A stretch of 64,000 nt of DNA from Gillisella vitis (GTDB taxonomy: Bacteria > Pseudomonadota > Alphaproteobacteria > Rhizobiales > Rhizobiaceae). Under the pieces are notes generated by a model. It was not told where the DNA came from and ran no database searches. It saw only the letters and a list, made by a program, of their open reading frames with translations. Shown here one piece after another: positions 36,737-45,327 of this stretch; within the stretch, counting starts at the first letter, position 1; each line of letters opens with the position of its first letter. Location of the stretch: contig NZ_CP056049.1 in assembly GCF_021559775.1 (NCBI RefSeq), positions 450,752-514,751 of the forward strand, read 5' to 3'. Both the position numbers and the translations under genes were made by a program.

Positions 36737-39700
36737 TTACGAGGTCACTCCGAACCTCGCTTTAAGCCAGACCAGAAGATCATCTAAAAATGTGAACACG
36801 ACAGGGATGACCAGGAGGCTCAAGAAGGTTGAGGTCAACAACCCACCAATCACGACGATCCCCATGGGTTGACGAAAGCTAGAATCGCCCGCGACGAGGC
36901 TGAGCGCTGCTGGTGCCATGCCGCCAGCCATTGCGATTGTGGTCATAATGATCGGACGCGCGCGTTTGTGACACGCATCAACAAGCGCGTCATAACGCGA
37001 CATGCCTCCCCGGCGTGCTTCAATCGCATATTCCACAAGCAGAATGGAGTTTTTGGAGACGATTCCGATCAAAAGGAGCAGACCAATAACCGCAGGCATC
37101 GAGAAGCTGGTACCGGTGAGCACAAGCGGCAACAGGGCCCCGCCAAGCGCCAGCGGAATTGCCATCAGGATCGTGACCGGCTGCAGGAAATCATGGAAGA
37201 GGAGGACTAGAACAGCGTAGATGCAGAAAATGCCGATCGCTATCGCCGTCGCGAAACTGTTGAACAACTCAGTTTGACGCTTCAATTCACCCTGTTCGAC
37301 AAATTTTACGCCTTGTGGCAAGTTTTTATAGCTTGGCAATTGGGCGGCCTCAGCGGTGACTGCGGACAAGCTCCTGCCATTCAGTTCAATTGTGAGTGTG
37401 ACATTGCGTGATCTGTCGAGCCGATTGATTTCGCTTGGGCTGGACCCAATTGAAATATCAGCGATTGCCCCAAGGGCAACGTTGCCCGCGCTACCCTCGA
37501 CAGGGATAAGAGATATTGCGTCAAGGGACTGACGGTTTGTTGTGTCCAGCAAGACCCGGATATTGATCTGACGTTCAGGAAGATTAAGCTTGGACAGCGC
37601 GGTATCATACGCTCCTGCCGTCGCCACCCGAATAGCCTGAGCAATCGCCTTGGACGTTACACCCAATGACGCGGCTTTCGCCAAATCCGGTTTGATGATG
37701 ATCTCTGGTGACTGCATGGCGGCAGAGGATGTCACATTGCCAATACCTGACAATGTGCGCAGACCCGTCTCCAGGCTGGCGGCTGCCTTTTCCAGAACTT
37801 CGGAGTCATCTCCTGACAAGGTCAGAGTGAGCTGCGTGCCATTGCCGCCAGTGCCTGTTTCGAGGCGGAGACCGGGGACTTTTTCCAAAGCTTTTCGTAA
37901 ATCCGCTTCGATCTGCGACTGCTTGACATCGCGCTCGCCAATCGGCGTCAGGTTAACAACAATCGTGGCGCTATTGGTGCTGGACGTCGTTGTACTGCTT
38001 GCACCGCCTCCAGTGGAGGCCGTACCCGTTGCCTGAAACACCGAGGTAACATGATCAACCTTGGCGATGATCTCGGACGCCTTTCGAGACGCTTCATCCG
38101 TTGTCTCAATCGTCGATCCCGTCGGCGTCGTGATGGTGACCTTGGTTTGCGCATCATCAGATGCCGGAAAAAAGCCGGTCGACAAATGGCTCAGGAGCAG
38201 AAGCGTGAATGCTAAAAATCCGACAGTCCCCAGCACCGGTATCCAGCGACGCCGGAGCGCCCCTTTCACAAGCCAGAGATAGGACCGCATCAAACGACCG
38301 TCTTCTTCTTCTTTTGCAGTGCCAGGCTTCAATATGTAAGCCGCCATCATCGGCGTGACCAACCGAGCGACCAAAAGAGAAGCAAGAACAGCTACAGAGG
38401 CCGTGACGCCAAATTGCTTGAAAATGATACCGACCACCCCACCCATGAAGGCGGTCGGCAAAAACACCGCGACCAACGTGAAGGTTGTGGCGATAACCGC
38501 CAAACCAATTTCGTTTGCCGCTTCCATCGCAGCATCGAAGGGGCTTTTACCCATTCTAAGGTGTCGTTCAATATTCTCGATTTCGACGATCGCATCGTCG
38601 ACAAGAATACCAACGACCAAGGACAGCGCCAAAAGCGTGATCGTGTTCAGTGTATAGCCACAAAAATACATGGCGAGGAATGTCGGTATAATCGACAGCG
38701 GCAAAGCGACAGCCGCCAGAAGTGTTGCACGCCAATCGCGCAGGAACATCCAGACCACAAGGACCGCGATGACCGCACCCTCGTAGATCATGTCCATCGA
38801 CGATTCATAATTTTGCTCGGTCGGAACAATCGTGTTGTAGGCTTCTTCGATTGTCACCTGCGGATTGGCAGCGGCAAAGGCTTTCATTGCGGTGCGGACA
38901 TCGTCGGTGACGGCGATATCTGAATAGCCCTTAGACCGTTTGATCTGGGCGGCAATGACGGGTTTACCATTGAGATAAGCAAGTGAGGTCAAATCGCTTT
39001 GGGAATCGGTCACTGTGCCAAGTTCGTCCAGCCTGACCCAACTGCCTTTTGGCAGTGGGACCGGCATTGCGCGCAGTTCATCGGCAGTTTCTGCCGCAAC
39101 CACGGTACGCACGGACTGGCTTTCACCACCAATTCGTCCTTTGCCGCCAGACAGATAGGTTTGCACGGCTTCAAGCTGGGTATTCACGTCATTGGCGGTT
39201 AAGCCCAGGCTGTCGAGCATGTTAGAGTTGAGCTCTACCCTGATCTCTCGATCGATGCCGCCCAATCGGCCAACTTCACCCACGCCTTTGACAGCCATCA
39301 GCGCTTTTGACATGTCGTTATCGATGAACCACGACAGTTCCGCATCGTCCAATTTGTCGGAATGCACCACGAAGGTAATTAGAGGAGAAGAGTTCAACGA
39401 TTGCTTTGAGACCGTTGGATCATCCATATCTTGTGGCAGGTCGCTTTTCGCCTGATCGACTGCGCTTTTCACCTCGTCCAATGCGGCTTGCGTGTCTTTC
39501 CCGACCTCAAATGCGACAGAAATGCTGACTGAACCATCAGTGATCGTCGTGGTCACTGAATCCAGCTTGCTCAGGCCGGTCAGTTTGTCCTCGATCTTGC
39601 GGGCCACTTCCGTTTCGAGCTGGGCTGCGGCCGCGCCGTCCAGCGTCGCGCTGATATTGATGGTTGGAAGATCCATATCCGGGAAGTTTTGTATGTCGAG

Positions 39701-39793
39701 ACGATTGAACGCCCAAAGGCCACAGGCCGTCAACAATGCAAATAGCAGCAACGGGGGGACAGGGTTGCGAATAGACCAAGAGGAGAAATTCAC
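36737..39793 (-). CDS. RND multidrug efflux transporter, HAE1 family
   Basis: The 1018-residue protein has twelve membrane segments and two large periplasmic loops. It opens NFSSWSIRNPVPPLLLFALL; the fourth helix contains GILVDDAIVEIENIERH with the proton-relay Asp residues, and the second half repeats the pattern (GIVSKNSILLVEYA). It should extrude hydrophobic compounds with the adaptor encoded just upstream. The start is GTG at 39793 with GGAGG eight bases before; GTGA overlaps the adaptor stop. It is convergent with the fecR-like gene. Export of the siderophore is conceivable, but the gene is on the other strand with its own promoter. Confidence 0.93.
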   Translation of the reverse strand: MNFSSWSIRNPVPPLLLFALLTACGLWAFNRLDIQNFPDMDLPTINISATLDGAAAAQLETEVARKIEDKLTGLSKLDSVTTTITDGSVSISVAFEVGKDTQAALDEVKSAVDQAKSDLPQDMDDPTVSKQSLNSSPLITFVVHSDKLDDAELSWFIDNDMSKALMAVKGVGEVGRLGGIDREIRVELNSNMLDSLGLTANDVNTQLEAVQTYLSGGKGRIGGESQSVRTVVAAETADELRAMPVPLPKGSWVRLDELGTVTDSQSDLTSLAYLNGKPVIAAQIKRSKGYSDIAVTDDVRTAMKAFAAANPQVTIEEAYNTIVPTEQNYESSMDMIYEGAVIAVLVVWMFLRDWRATLLAAVALPLSIIPTFLAMYFCGYTLNTITLLALSLVVGILVDDAIVEIENIERHLRMGKSPFDAAMEAANEIGLAVIATTFTLVAVFLPTAFMGGVVGIIFKQFGVTASVAVLASLLVARLVTPMMAAYILKPGTAKEEEDGRLMRSYLWLVKGALRRRWIPVLGTVGFLAFTLLLLSHLSTGFFPASDDAQTKVTITTPTGSTIETTDEASRKASEIIAKVDHVTSVFQATGTASTGGGASSTTTSSTNSATIVVNLTPIGERDVKQSQIEADLRKALEKVPGLRLETGTGGNGTQLTLTLSGDDSEVLEKAAASLETGLRTLSGIGNVTSSAAMQSPEIIIKPDLAKAASLGVTSKAIAQAIRVATAGAYDTALSKLNLPERQINIRVLLDTTNRQSLDAISLIPVEGSAGNVALGAIADISIGSSPSEINRLDRSRNVTLTIELNGRSLSAVTAEAAQLPSYKNLPQGVKFVEQGELKRQTELFNSFATAIAIGIFCIYAVLVLLFHDFLQPVTILMAIPLALGGALLPLVLTGTSFSMPAVIGLLLLIGIVSKNSILLVEYAIEARRGGMSRYDALVDACHKRARPIIMTTIAMAGGMAPAALSLVAGDSSFRQPMGIVVIGGLLTSTFLSLLVIPVVFTFLDDLLVWLKARFGVTS

Positions 39794-40884
39794 TTCGATT
39801 CCTCCGTCGTTGCCGCATCATTGCTGTCGACAACGTGGACTACAGAGCCATCTGCAAGGAAGACGCCGCCTGACGCAACAACGTCGTCAGTCTTCTCAAT
39901 TCCTGAAATGATTTCAACACGATCGTCCTGCCGCCGTCCAGGCTTTACTCGCTTGCGTGTCACCGTTTTTTTGTCTGCCGAGTTCAAAATGAACACATAT
40001 GAGAAGCCGTCCTTGAGGGTGACGGCAGCAGCGGGCACTGTGAGCGCATCCGTGTTGTTGAATTCAAAGTAGCCGCTGGCCAGGATGCCGATCTTTGGGG
40101 CATCCATCCCTGGAGTGGGATTCAGCGTCACGTAGACGATCACGCGACCATTGTCGGTTGACATCGAAGGTGCCACCATCCTGACCTCACCGTGCACGTC
40201 GCCGCGCGGCGTTGGGATGACGGCTTTTGTTCCGACCTTGACGTCAGCCAGCCGATGTCGGATCAGCTTGAACAACTCGCCACCGGCGGTCACCACATCA
40301 CCAAGAGATGCGGAGCGCTCGGATATGACCCCGTCGTCCACTGCGTAAACCTTGGTCCTGTCCAAGGTGAGCTGAGATGAAGCCAACGCAGCCTTTGCCG
40401 AAAAGAGGGAGGCTTTCGCTTTACGCTCGGTAATCAGATATTCCTTTATCTGTTGGCTTGATAATGCGCCAGAACTTGTCAATCCTCGGGCGCGGTCACC
40501 ATTCGCTATTGCTTGATCAAGATCGGCTTCCGCTTTTTCAACGTTCGCTTGTTGCTGCTCCAGGTCAGCCTGGGCAGACTCCGGCGCAAACTGCACCAGC
40601 AAATCGCCCTTTTTTACGTGTGCGCCAACATCTGCTTTAACTTCGGTGACCTTCATACCGCTGGTCTCTGCTGCAATTGTCGCTTCATGCCACGCGGCAA
40701 GTCGACCACTTGCGGGAATAATAACAGGCCATAGCAAAACCGCCGGCTTGACCAAGCTCACGCTCAGTGCTGCCGCTTGATCCGTCTTTTGTTCACCATC
40801 CTGGCTTCGGGCGGCGAAGGCGACCATGAAAAACGACCCCAAGGCGAGCACTGTCGCGAGAGACCTGGTAGAAAATTTGCGCAT
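39790..40884 (-). CDS. RND periplasmic adaptor (membrane fusion protein)
   Basis: The 364-residue protein has a signal sequence (about 1-27), a biotinyl-lipoyl half motif (TSGMKVTEVKADVGAHVKKGDLLVQF), a coiled-coil hairpin (about 90-155) and barrel domains (VSERSASLGDVVTAGGELFKLI). It links the RND pump to an outer-membrane channel; no TolC-like gene is present nearby. ATG 40884 is used; a TTG just before it is less likely. The stop overlaps the pump start. Confidence 0.92.
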   Translation of the reverse strand: MRKFSTRSLATVLALGSFFMVAFAARSQDGEQKTDQAAALSVSLVKPAVLLWPVIIPASGRLAAWHEATIAAETSGMKVTEVKADVGAHVKKGDLLVQFAPESAQADLEQQQANVEKAEADLDQAIANGDRARGLTSSGALSSQQIKEYLITERKAKASLFSAKAALASSQLTLDRTKVYAVDDGVISERSASLGDVVTAGGELFKLIRHRLADVKVGTKAVIPTPRGDVHGEVRMVAPSMSTDNGRVIVYVTLNPTPGMDAPKIGILASGYFEFNNTDALTVPAAAVTLKDGFSYVFILNSADKKTVTRKRVKPGRRQDDRVEIISGIEKTDDVVASGGVFLADGSVVHVVDSNDAATTEESK

Positions 40885-41285
40885 CAATAAATTCCCTTTG
40901 CGGAGGTCGGGGCACCCACCGGGGCGGAGAATCCGCCTCCTGAAGACGTGCGGGGAGCGACCCAGTAGCGGACGATGTCGCGCTTGATTTCAATGAGGGT
41001 GATCGCTGCAGATCGCGCAGCACACAAAGTTTGTTGGCCGTCAAAGAGACTGATGCCGACAAAGGTCCCATCCTGAATGACCGGACTAAAATGGCGGTGA
41101 TGGACGTTAGCAGCGGGCTTCGCATGGGTGATCGATGTTTTCACCCTAGGGGACGCCGTCTCACTGCCGATAGCAGTAGCCAAAAGGTCTGACTTATCAT
41201 GCGTGATCGCAATATCATGATCGACAACGGCGTTGCCGCTTGCTTGCGTATCCGACGGACTTTTTGGTCCCGTCAAACTCAGCAA
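40884..41285 (-). CDS. Small ORF with cyclic-nucleotide-binding-like stretch
   Basis: This 133-codon frame ends on the start of the adaptor gene (TGATG), which suggests coupling. Residues 68-113 (HFSPVIQDGTFVGISLFDG then ITLIEIKRDIV) resemble the C-terminal half of a Crp-type cyclic-nucleotide-binding fold (pattern pGd.fGe.sLldg), but no DNA-binding domain or complete beta roll is visible. It could be a decayed regulator or a non-coding frame. I keep it because of the overlap and the local similarity. Confidence 0.3.
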   Translation of the reverse strand: MLSLTGPKSPSDTQASGNAVVDHDIAITHDKSDLLATAIGSETASPRVKTSITHAKPAANVHHRHFSPVIQDGTFVGISLFDGQQTLCAARSAAITLIEIKRDIVRYWVAPRTSSGGGFSAPVGAPTSAKGIY

Positions 41286-41719
41286 AGGCTCGGTGACGAA
41301 GATTGTTATGGACCTAATAATGGTATTCCGCTTGAATTCGTGGTGCCTCGAGCATTTGGGCGCACTATAAGCATCTTCCTGTTAATGTCATTTAAGAATA
41401 TGTAAAATTATGTAAATATTGCCGATTAGGTATCTGCAAACCTAGTAATACAGTTGGAAGGGTCCTGCTGCGAAATTTTCGTGCTTAACCGTATTTTGAC
41501 CAGCGGGACGAATGGGCGCAGGGATCAAATTTCAACATTTTACATCTATGCGGTCAGGATCGAACATAGGTTGATTGACCCAGCATGCCGCAAAAACATA
41601 ACGCCGTCCGCCGACTTCACATCGGTGAGATTGCGACCACGGCATAGGCTCCCATCGTGACCACTCCCGCCGCGGCTGCCGTTAAGCCGACGCTACCCTG
41701 AATACCCTGTTACCTGTGT
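41286..41719. other. 434-bp intergenic region without recognised gene
   Basis: It is A+T-rich around 41380-41450 and otherwise of average composition. Short frames on the plus strand (for example 41454-41660) have no recognisable domain or ribosome binding site. The A+T-rich part is a likely place for the promoter of the minus-strand efflux genes. Confidence 0.4.
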
Positions 41720-42220
41720 TCAGGCGACCCGTTCGGTTTCAGCGAGAAGAATGCGGAGACGGTTCGCCATTTGCAGATCATCGACGGTGTCCATGAAATG
41801 TGTCAGATATTTGCCGTCAGGCCCGAGCAGATAGGCGAAGGCCGTGTGTGGCATGGCATAGCCTTCTGCATCTTCCGGATCGAGACCCTTGCGGGAAAAG
41901 ACACGGAAGGATGCCTTCGCGCTGTCTATCGCCTCGCGGCTTCCCGTCAGGCCAGTGAAACGCGGAAAGTTTGCTTCAACAAAGGCTTTCATTCTCTCCG
42001 GTGTATCGCGCTCTGGATCGACGGTGATGTAAAGCGGCACGACCATGCGTCGGGTCTCGCCCAATGTGTCCAGCGCCGCAGTCATGCAGGCAAGTGAGCG
42101 CGGGCAGACTTTGCGGCAATGGGTAAAGCCGAAATAGACCAGCATGAAGCTGCCGCGATAACTCGCCTCGGTGACAGCATGTCCATTATGATCGGTGAGC
42201 GAGAAGCTTCCCTCAAGCAT
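41720..42220 (-). CDS. SCO1/SenC-like thioredoxin-fold protein
   Basis: This 166-residue protein has the SCO copper site: Cys35 and Cys39 in HCRKVCP and His125 in MPHTAF, with ITVDPERDTPERMKAF between them. SCO proteins usually have a membrane anchor and help assemble the CuA centre of cytochrome oxidase. Here the frame starts directly at the fold, so no anchor or signal peptide is visible. The gene starts ten bases after the linalool dehydratase-like gene on the same strand, so both are probably one transcript. A role as a redox partner of that enzyme is possible, but this is inference. Confidence 0.85.
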   Translation of the reverse strand: MLEGSFSLTDHNGHAVTEASYRGSFMLVYFGFTHCRKVCPRSLACMTAALDTLGETRRMVVPLYITVDPERDTPERMKAFVEANFPRFTGLTGSREAIDSAKASFRVFSRKGLDPEDAEGYAMPHTAFAYLLGPDGKYLTHFMDTVDDLQMANRLRILLAETERVA

Positions 42221-42230
42221 GTTCAGCGCC

Positions 42231-43793
42231 TCAATGGAAGGTCAGGACAAAGTTTGTCGGTGCGCGAAGGGCGCATTCCAGTCCGAGTATGTCGCCCTCG
42301 CGTTTGGCGCCGACGGCACCTGAATGCTTGCCAAGTTCGCTCGCGTTACCCGATAGAACATGCTCACCGTCAGCGGCGAGCGACCAGTCTCCACGGCCCC
42401 AGATATTGCCAAGCTCCAGCAGAACCTTGCCGTCGCGATCCGCTCTCGGTGCAAGCGTGAGAACAAGGCTTTTCGCGTCACGCTCGAAGCGTGCACGCAG
42501 CACGTCGGCATTGTCCGATATCTCGACGAGCGCTGGCTCCTCGAAATGGGTCTTATCCCAAGGCTCGGCGTAAAGCCTCTCAAGCCCGCCCGGTACGTTA
42601 AGCCGTGCGTAGCCCAGAAGCGCATTGCCGGTATGTGGGTCCATTGCGCGGAACAGCCCTTGATCGTCGAAGGATGCGTCATGCCGGCGATAGTGCAGGC
42701 CACCGTCGGTCCATGAGCGATGCAGGAACCTGTCGGCATAGGCTAGCATCCTTGAAAGCGAGTCATCATCGCCGACTTCTGACGCGCAAACTGCCGCCCA
42801 GCCGAAATCGCGTGCTGAGGTAAAACCGAGGCTGGTTGGAATGCCGGGCGCTTCATTGATCCACAGCGTACCATCCGGCCCCGCCTCACCCCATTTTGCG
42901 ATCTGTCCGGGATAATGGTGTTTGACCAGTTCCGGGTTCCAGGCGTGCATCAGTGAGCCGAGCCAAAAGTCGATCCAAGGGGCTTCTGTGGGGATGAGGT
43001 TCCTTTCGATTTCCTGAACCATCATCCTGAAATGGCCGCGTTCACTGGCGATGCCGAAATCGGACCATGCGCGCTGATAGCCGTCAGTCACTTCCTTCGC
43101 GAGCGACCCGCCATACACGAGATCATGAAACCGGAAGCCGAGGATCGGCACCTGGTTGCAGATCTGGAAGATACAATTCGGCTCGCAGGCGATGCCGAAA
43201 TATCCCTTCTCCACCATCATCCAGTAGAGATGATCGTTGAGTGAGCGCTCGTCATAGACAAACTTCTTGCCCCCCGCTGCCCAGTAAAGGGTCTTGATTT
43301 CCATTGTCAGCGCGCCGGGCTGCGCATAGCGGTCATCATTGAAAATATAGTGATAGAGAAGCGACATCGATTGCACATAGGCGCTGTACATGATGTTGTC
43401 TTTGATGACCGGGTTCCACTCGACGGGCAATTCGCCCTGCGCGGCATTGATCATACCGTTGCCGGTGCTGATATAATGCCAATAGGTCCAGACATCAGGC
43501 GAAAGAATCTTCTCAATCAGTCGCTCAAAAGTCTTGCGGAAGACTCCGGGGGCCGCTGGCAGACGATGCCGATGCGTCAAGGCGAGCGCATAGGACATAT
43601 AGGCGAGCTGAAAGCGAAGCCCGCCAAAATCTTCCTGTAGGGTCGATTTCGCCTGCATGCCCGACCAATCATCGGGAAGCAGCAAAGAGAGGTTTTCGAT
43701 GCGGCGCAAATGGCCGATCTGATCGGCGTCAAGCATCGGCATGCGCGCGACATCGAAAGGCTCACTCTTTCGAAGTTCACCGGATATGGCCAT
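42231..43793 (-). CDS. Linalool dehydratase/isomerase-like protein
   Basis: The start at 43793 has a strong GGGGAGGAAA site seven bases upstream and gives 520 residues. The central part matches the LDI family strongly: WTYWHYISTGNG, DNIMYSAYVQSM, YHYIFNDDRYAQPGALT and GIACEPNCIFQICNQ followed by LGFRFHD. Cys203 and Cys212 have the same nine-residue spacing as the catalytic cysteine pair I recall for Castellaniella linalool dehydratase-isomerase. That enzyme converts geraniol/linalool/myrcene and is exported. Here no signal peptide is evident, and the C-terminal 100 residues form a beta-rich domain (VLRARFERDAKSLVLTLAPR). The natural substrate is unknown. The divergent TetR gene probably regulates it. 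Confidence 0.85.
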   Translation of the reverse strand: MAISGELRKSEPFDVARMPMLDADQIGHLRRIENLSLLLPDDWSGMQAKSTLQEDFGGLRFQLAYMSYALALTHRHRLPAAPGVFRKTFERLIEKILSPDVWTYWHYISTGNGMINAAQGELPVEWNPVIKDNIMYSAYVQSMSLLYHYIFNDDRYAQPGALTMEIKTLYWAAGGKKFVYDERSLNDHLYWMMVEKGYFGIACEPNCIFQICNQVPILGFRFHDLVYGGSLAKEVTDGYQRAWSDFGIASERGHFRMMVQEIERNLIPTEAPWIDFWLGSLMHAWNPELVKHHYPGQIAKWGEAGPDGTLWINEAPGIPTSLGFTSARDFGWAAVCASEVGDDDSLSRMLAYADRFLHRSWTDGGLHYRRHDASFDDQGLFRAMDPHTGNALLGYARLNVPGGLERLYAEPWDKTHFEEPALVEISDNADVLRARFERDAKSLVLTLAPRADRDGKVLLELGNIWGRGDWSLAADGEHVLSGNASELGKHSGAVGAKREGDILGLECALRAPTNFVLTFH

Positions 43794-43943
43794 CGATTTC
43801 CTCCCCGAAATCGTTGAAATGCATGGTTCATGCACGATATGAAGTTGGACATATTTTGTCAATATGAACTATTCGAGTACACTCCTTTGAGTGGGCCACT
43901 TACAGCGGGCCGATATAAACTGCCGATATAAACTGGAGAGACC
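43794..43943. promoter_or_regulatory. Divergent promoter/operator for TetR and the LDI-like gene
   Basis: This 150-bp region has a perfect inverted repeat TGCATG-GTT-CATGCA (43820-43834), a good operator candidate for the TetR protein, about 26 bases from the LDI-like start. A 13-bp unit GCCGATATAAACT occurs twice in tandem (43909-43921 and 43922-43934) just before the TetR ribosome binding site GGAGAG. Confidence 0.6.
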
Positions 43944-44594
43944 ATGGCTGGCGGAACCGCGCTCAGGCGTGCCGAAATCGGGCAAGAGCGTCGTGAAAAG
44001 ACGAGACAGAAGCTCATCGCTGCGGCGGCGCGCGTCATCGCCGCCAATGGTGACAAGACCGCGACGATCGACGATTTCATAAGGGCGGCGGGTGTTGCGC
44101 GGGGAACGTTCTACAACTACTTTCCCACCCGCGAGAATTTGCTGGATGCATTGTGGACGCAAGTTGGCAAGGATCCATTTCTTGAAATCGGCAAGGCTTG
44201 CGCCTCAATCAGCGATCCGGTCGAGCGGTTGATTGCACAGGCTTGGCGCATATTGATCCGGTCAGGCGAAGACCAGGCTTGGGGGTGGCTGATCTTCGCG
44301 TTGTCCGGCAATGCCGAAACAGTCAACTCTGACCTGCGGGCCTATCCTGCACCTGATCTTAAAGCCGGTTTGAGCGCGGGACGGCTGCATTACGACCATC
44401 TGGACAGTGCTCGAGACTTCGTTGTCGGCGCGGTCCGGGCTGGTATGAAAACCCAATTGAGCGGGCGTGGCTCGAGCGAATATGCGCACGACATATGCAA
44501 AATGATCCTGCTTGCTCTCGCAGTCCCTACGGAGGAAGCCAATAGGATCATGGGATCTGCCACAAGAACAGGCGTTGGAGTAGCGTCGACTTAA
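43944..44594 (+). CDS. TetR-family transcriptional regulator
   Basis: The 216-residue protein has a typical N-terminal DNA-binding domain (about 18-65: REKTRQKLIAAAARVIAANG, then IDDFIRAAGVARGTFYNYFPTRENLLDAL) and a helical ligand domain without a recognisable ligand motif. It is divergent from the linalool dehydratase-like/SCO pair, the usual layout for a local repressor that responds to the pathway substrate. The gene is convergent with the ScpB-like gene, with 40 bases between them. Confidence 0.93.
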   Translation: MAGGTALRRAEIGQERREKTRQKLIAAAARVIAANGDKTATIDDFIRAAGVARGTFYNYFPTRENLLDALWTQVGKDPFLEIGKACASISDPVERLIAQAWRILIRSGEDQAWGWLIFALSGNAETVNSDLRAYPAPDLKAGLSAGRLHYDHLDSARDFVVGAVRAGMKTQLSGRGSSEYAHDICKMILLALAVPTEEANRIMGSATRTGVGVAST

Positions 44595-44634
44595 TCCATA
44601 TGGCGACCGACAACCGAATACCTCTGCGCCGTCC

Positions 44635-45327
44635 CTATTCTTCGTCGCTCTCTGGCTCGCCTGCAATCGGTCCCTCGCGCACAGCATTTCTACTCAACAG
44701 GCCGGCATCCTCAAGCGCTTCGATGTCGGGCAGATCACGCAGGGTCTCCATATCGAAGGCGGACAGGAAGTGTTTGGTGGTGACGTAGGTATAGGGCGCA
44801 CCTGGCGTCGGGCTGCGTGGCCCCGAGGCTATGAACCCTGCGCCCCGAAGCGAAGCAATTGTATCGCGGCTGACCTCCTTGCCGAAGATCTTTGACAACT
44901 CGCCGCGGGTAACCGGCTGGAAATATCCCACCGCCATCAGTACCATTGACTCGAACTCCGAAAGCGCCGCCACCCCTCCCCGCGTCGGAGCGGCTGAGGC
45001 CCGTATCGCCCCTGCGTAACGCGAGCGGCTTCGGTGTTGCCAACCACCGGCCACCGAAACCAGTTCGTAGGGTCGGGACCGAAGCTCCTCGATGAGGTCG
45101 TCGATCAGCAGATCGATGCTGCACTCTTTTCCCACCACCCGCGCCAATGTCTCGCGACCGACTGGCTCGGCAGAGGCAAAGATCACCGCTTCGACCCTCA
45201 GCATCCATTCCCGCCAGCGCAGTTCCGGCGGCAGATCCTCCAGCTCCCGATCAAACAGCCGTTCGGCTGCGGCACTCGCCCTTTCCTTACGGGATTGCTT
45301 GGCTACAGGGGCTCCGGCCATCGTCAC
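44635..45327 (-). CDS. ScpB-like protein (SMC-Scp complex type)
   Basis: The 230-residue protein has the paired winged helices of ScpB: WMLRVEAVIFASAEPVGRETLARVVGKE and LSEFESMVLMAVGYFQPVTRGELSKIFGKEVSRDTI, ending in an acidic tail. ScpB normally works with SMC and ScpA in chromosome compaction, but no ScpA or SMC gene is adjacent. Versions paired with DUF1403 genes are found on rhizobial plasmids. GTG 45327 overlaps the stop of the DUF1403 gene (GTGA); ATG 45321 is an alternative start. Confidence 0.85.
   Translation of the reverse strand: MTMAGAPVAKQSRKERASAAAERLFDRELEDLPPELRWREWMLRVEAVIFASAEPVGRETLARVVGKECSIDLLIDDLIEELRSRPYELVSVAGGWQHRSRSRYAGAIRASAAPTRGGVAALSEFESMVLMAVGYFQPVTRGELSKIFGKEVSRDTIASLRGAGFIASGPRSPTPGAPYTYVTTKHFLSAFDMETLRDLPDIEALEDAGLLSRNAVREGPIAGEPESDEE

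Noticed and set aside
36737..40884. RND pump as dedicated siderophore exporter
   Set aside because: It is on the opposite strand, convergent with the fecR-like gene, with its own adaptor; nothing in the sequence ties it to the siderophore.
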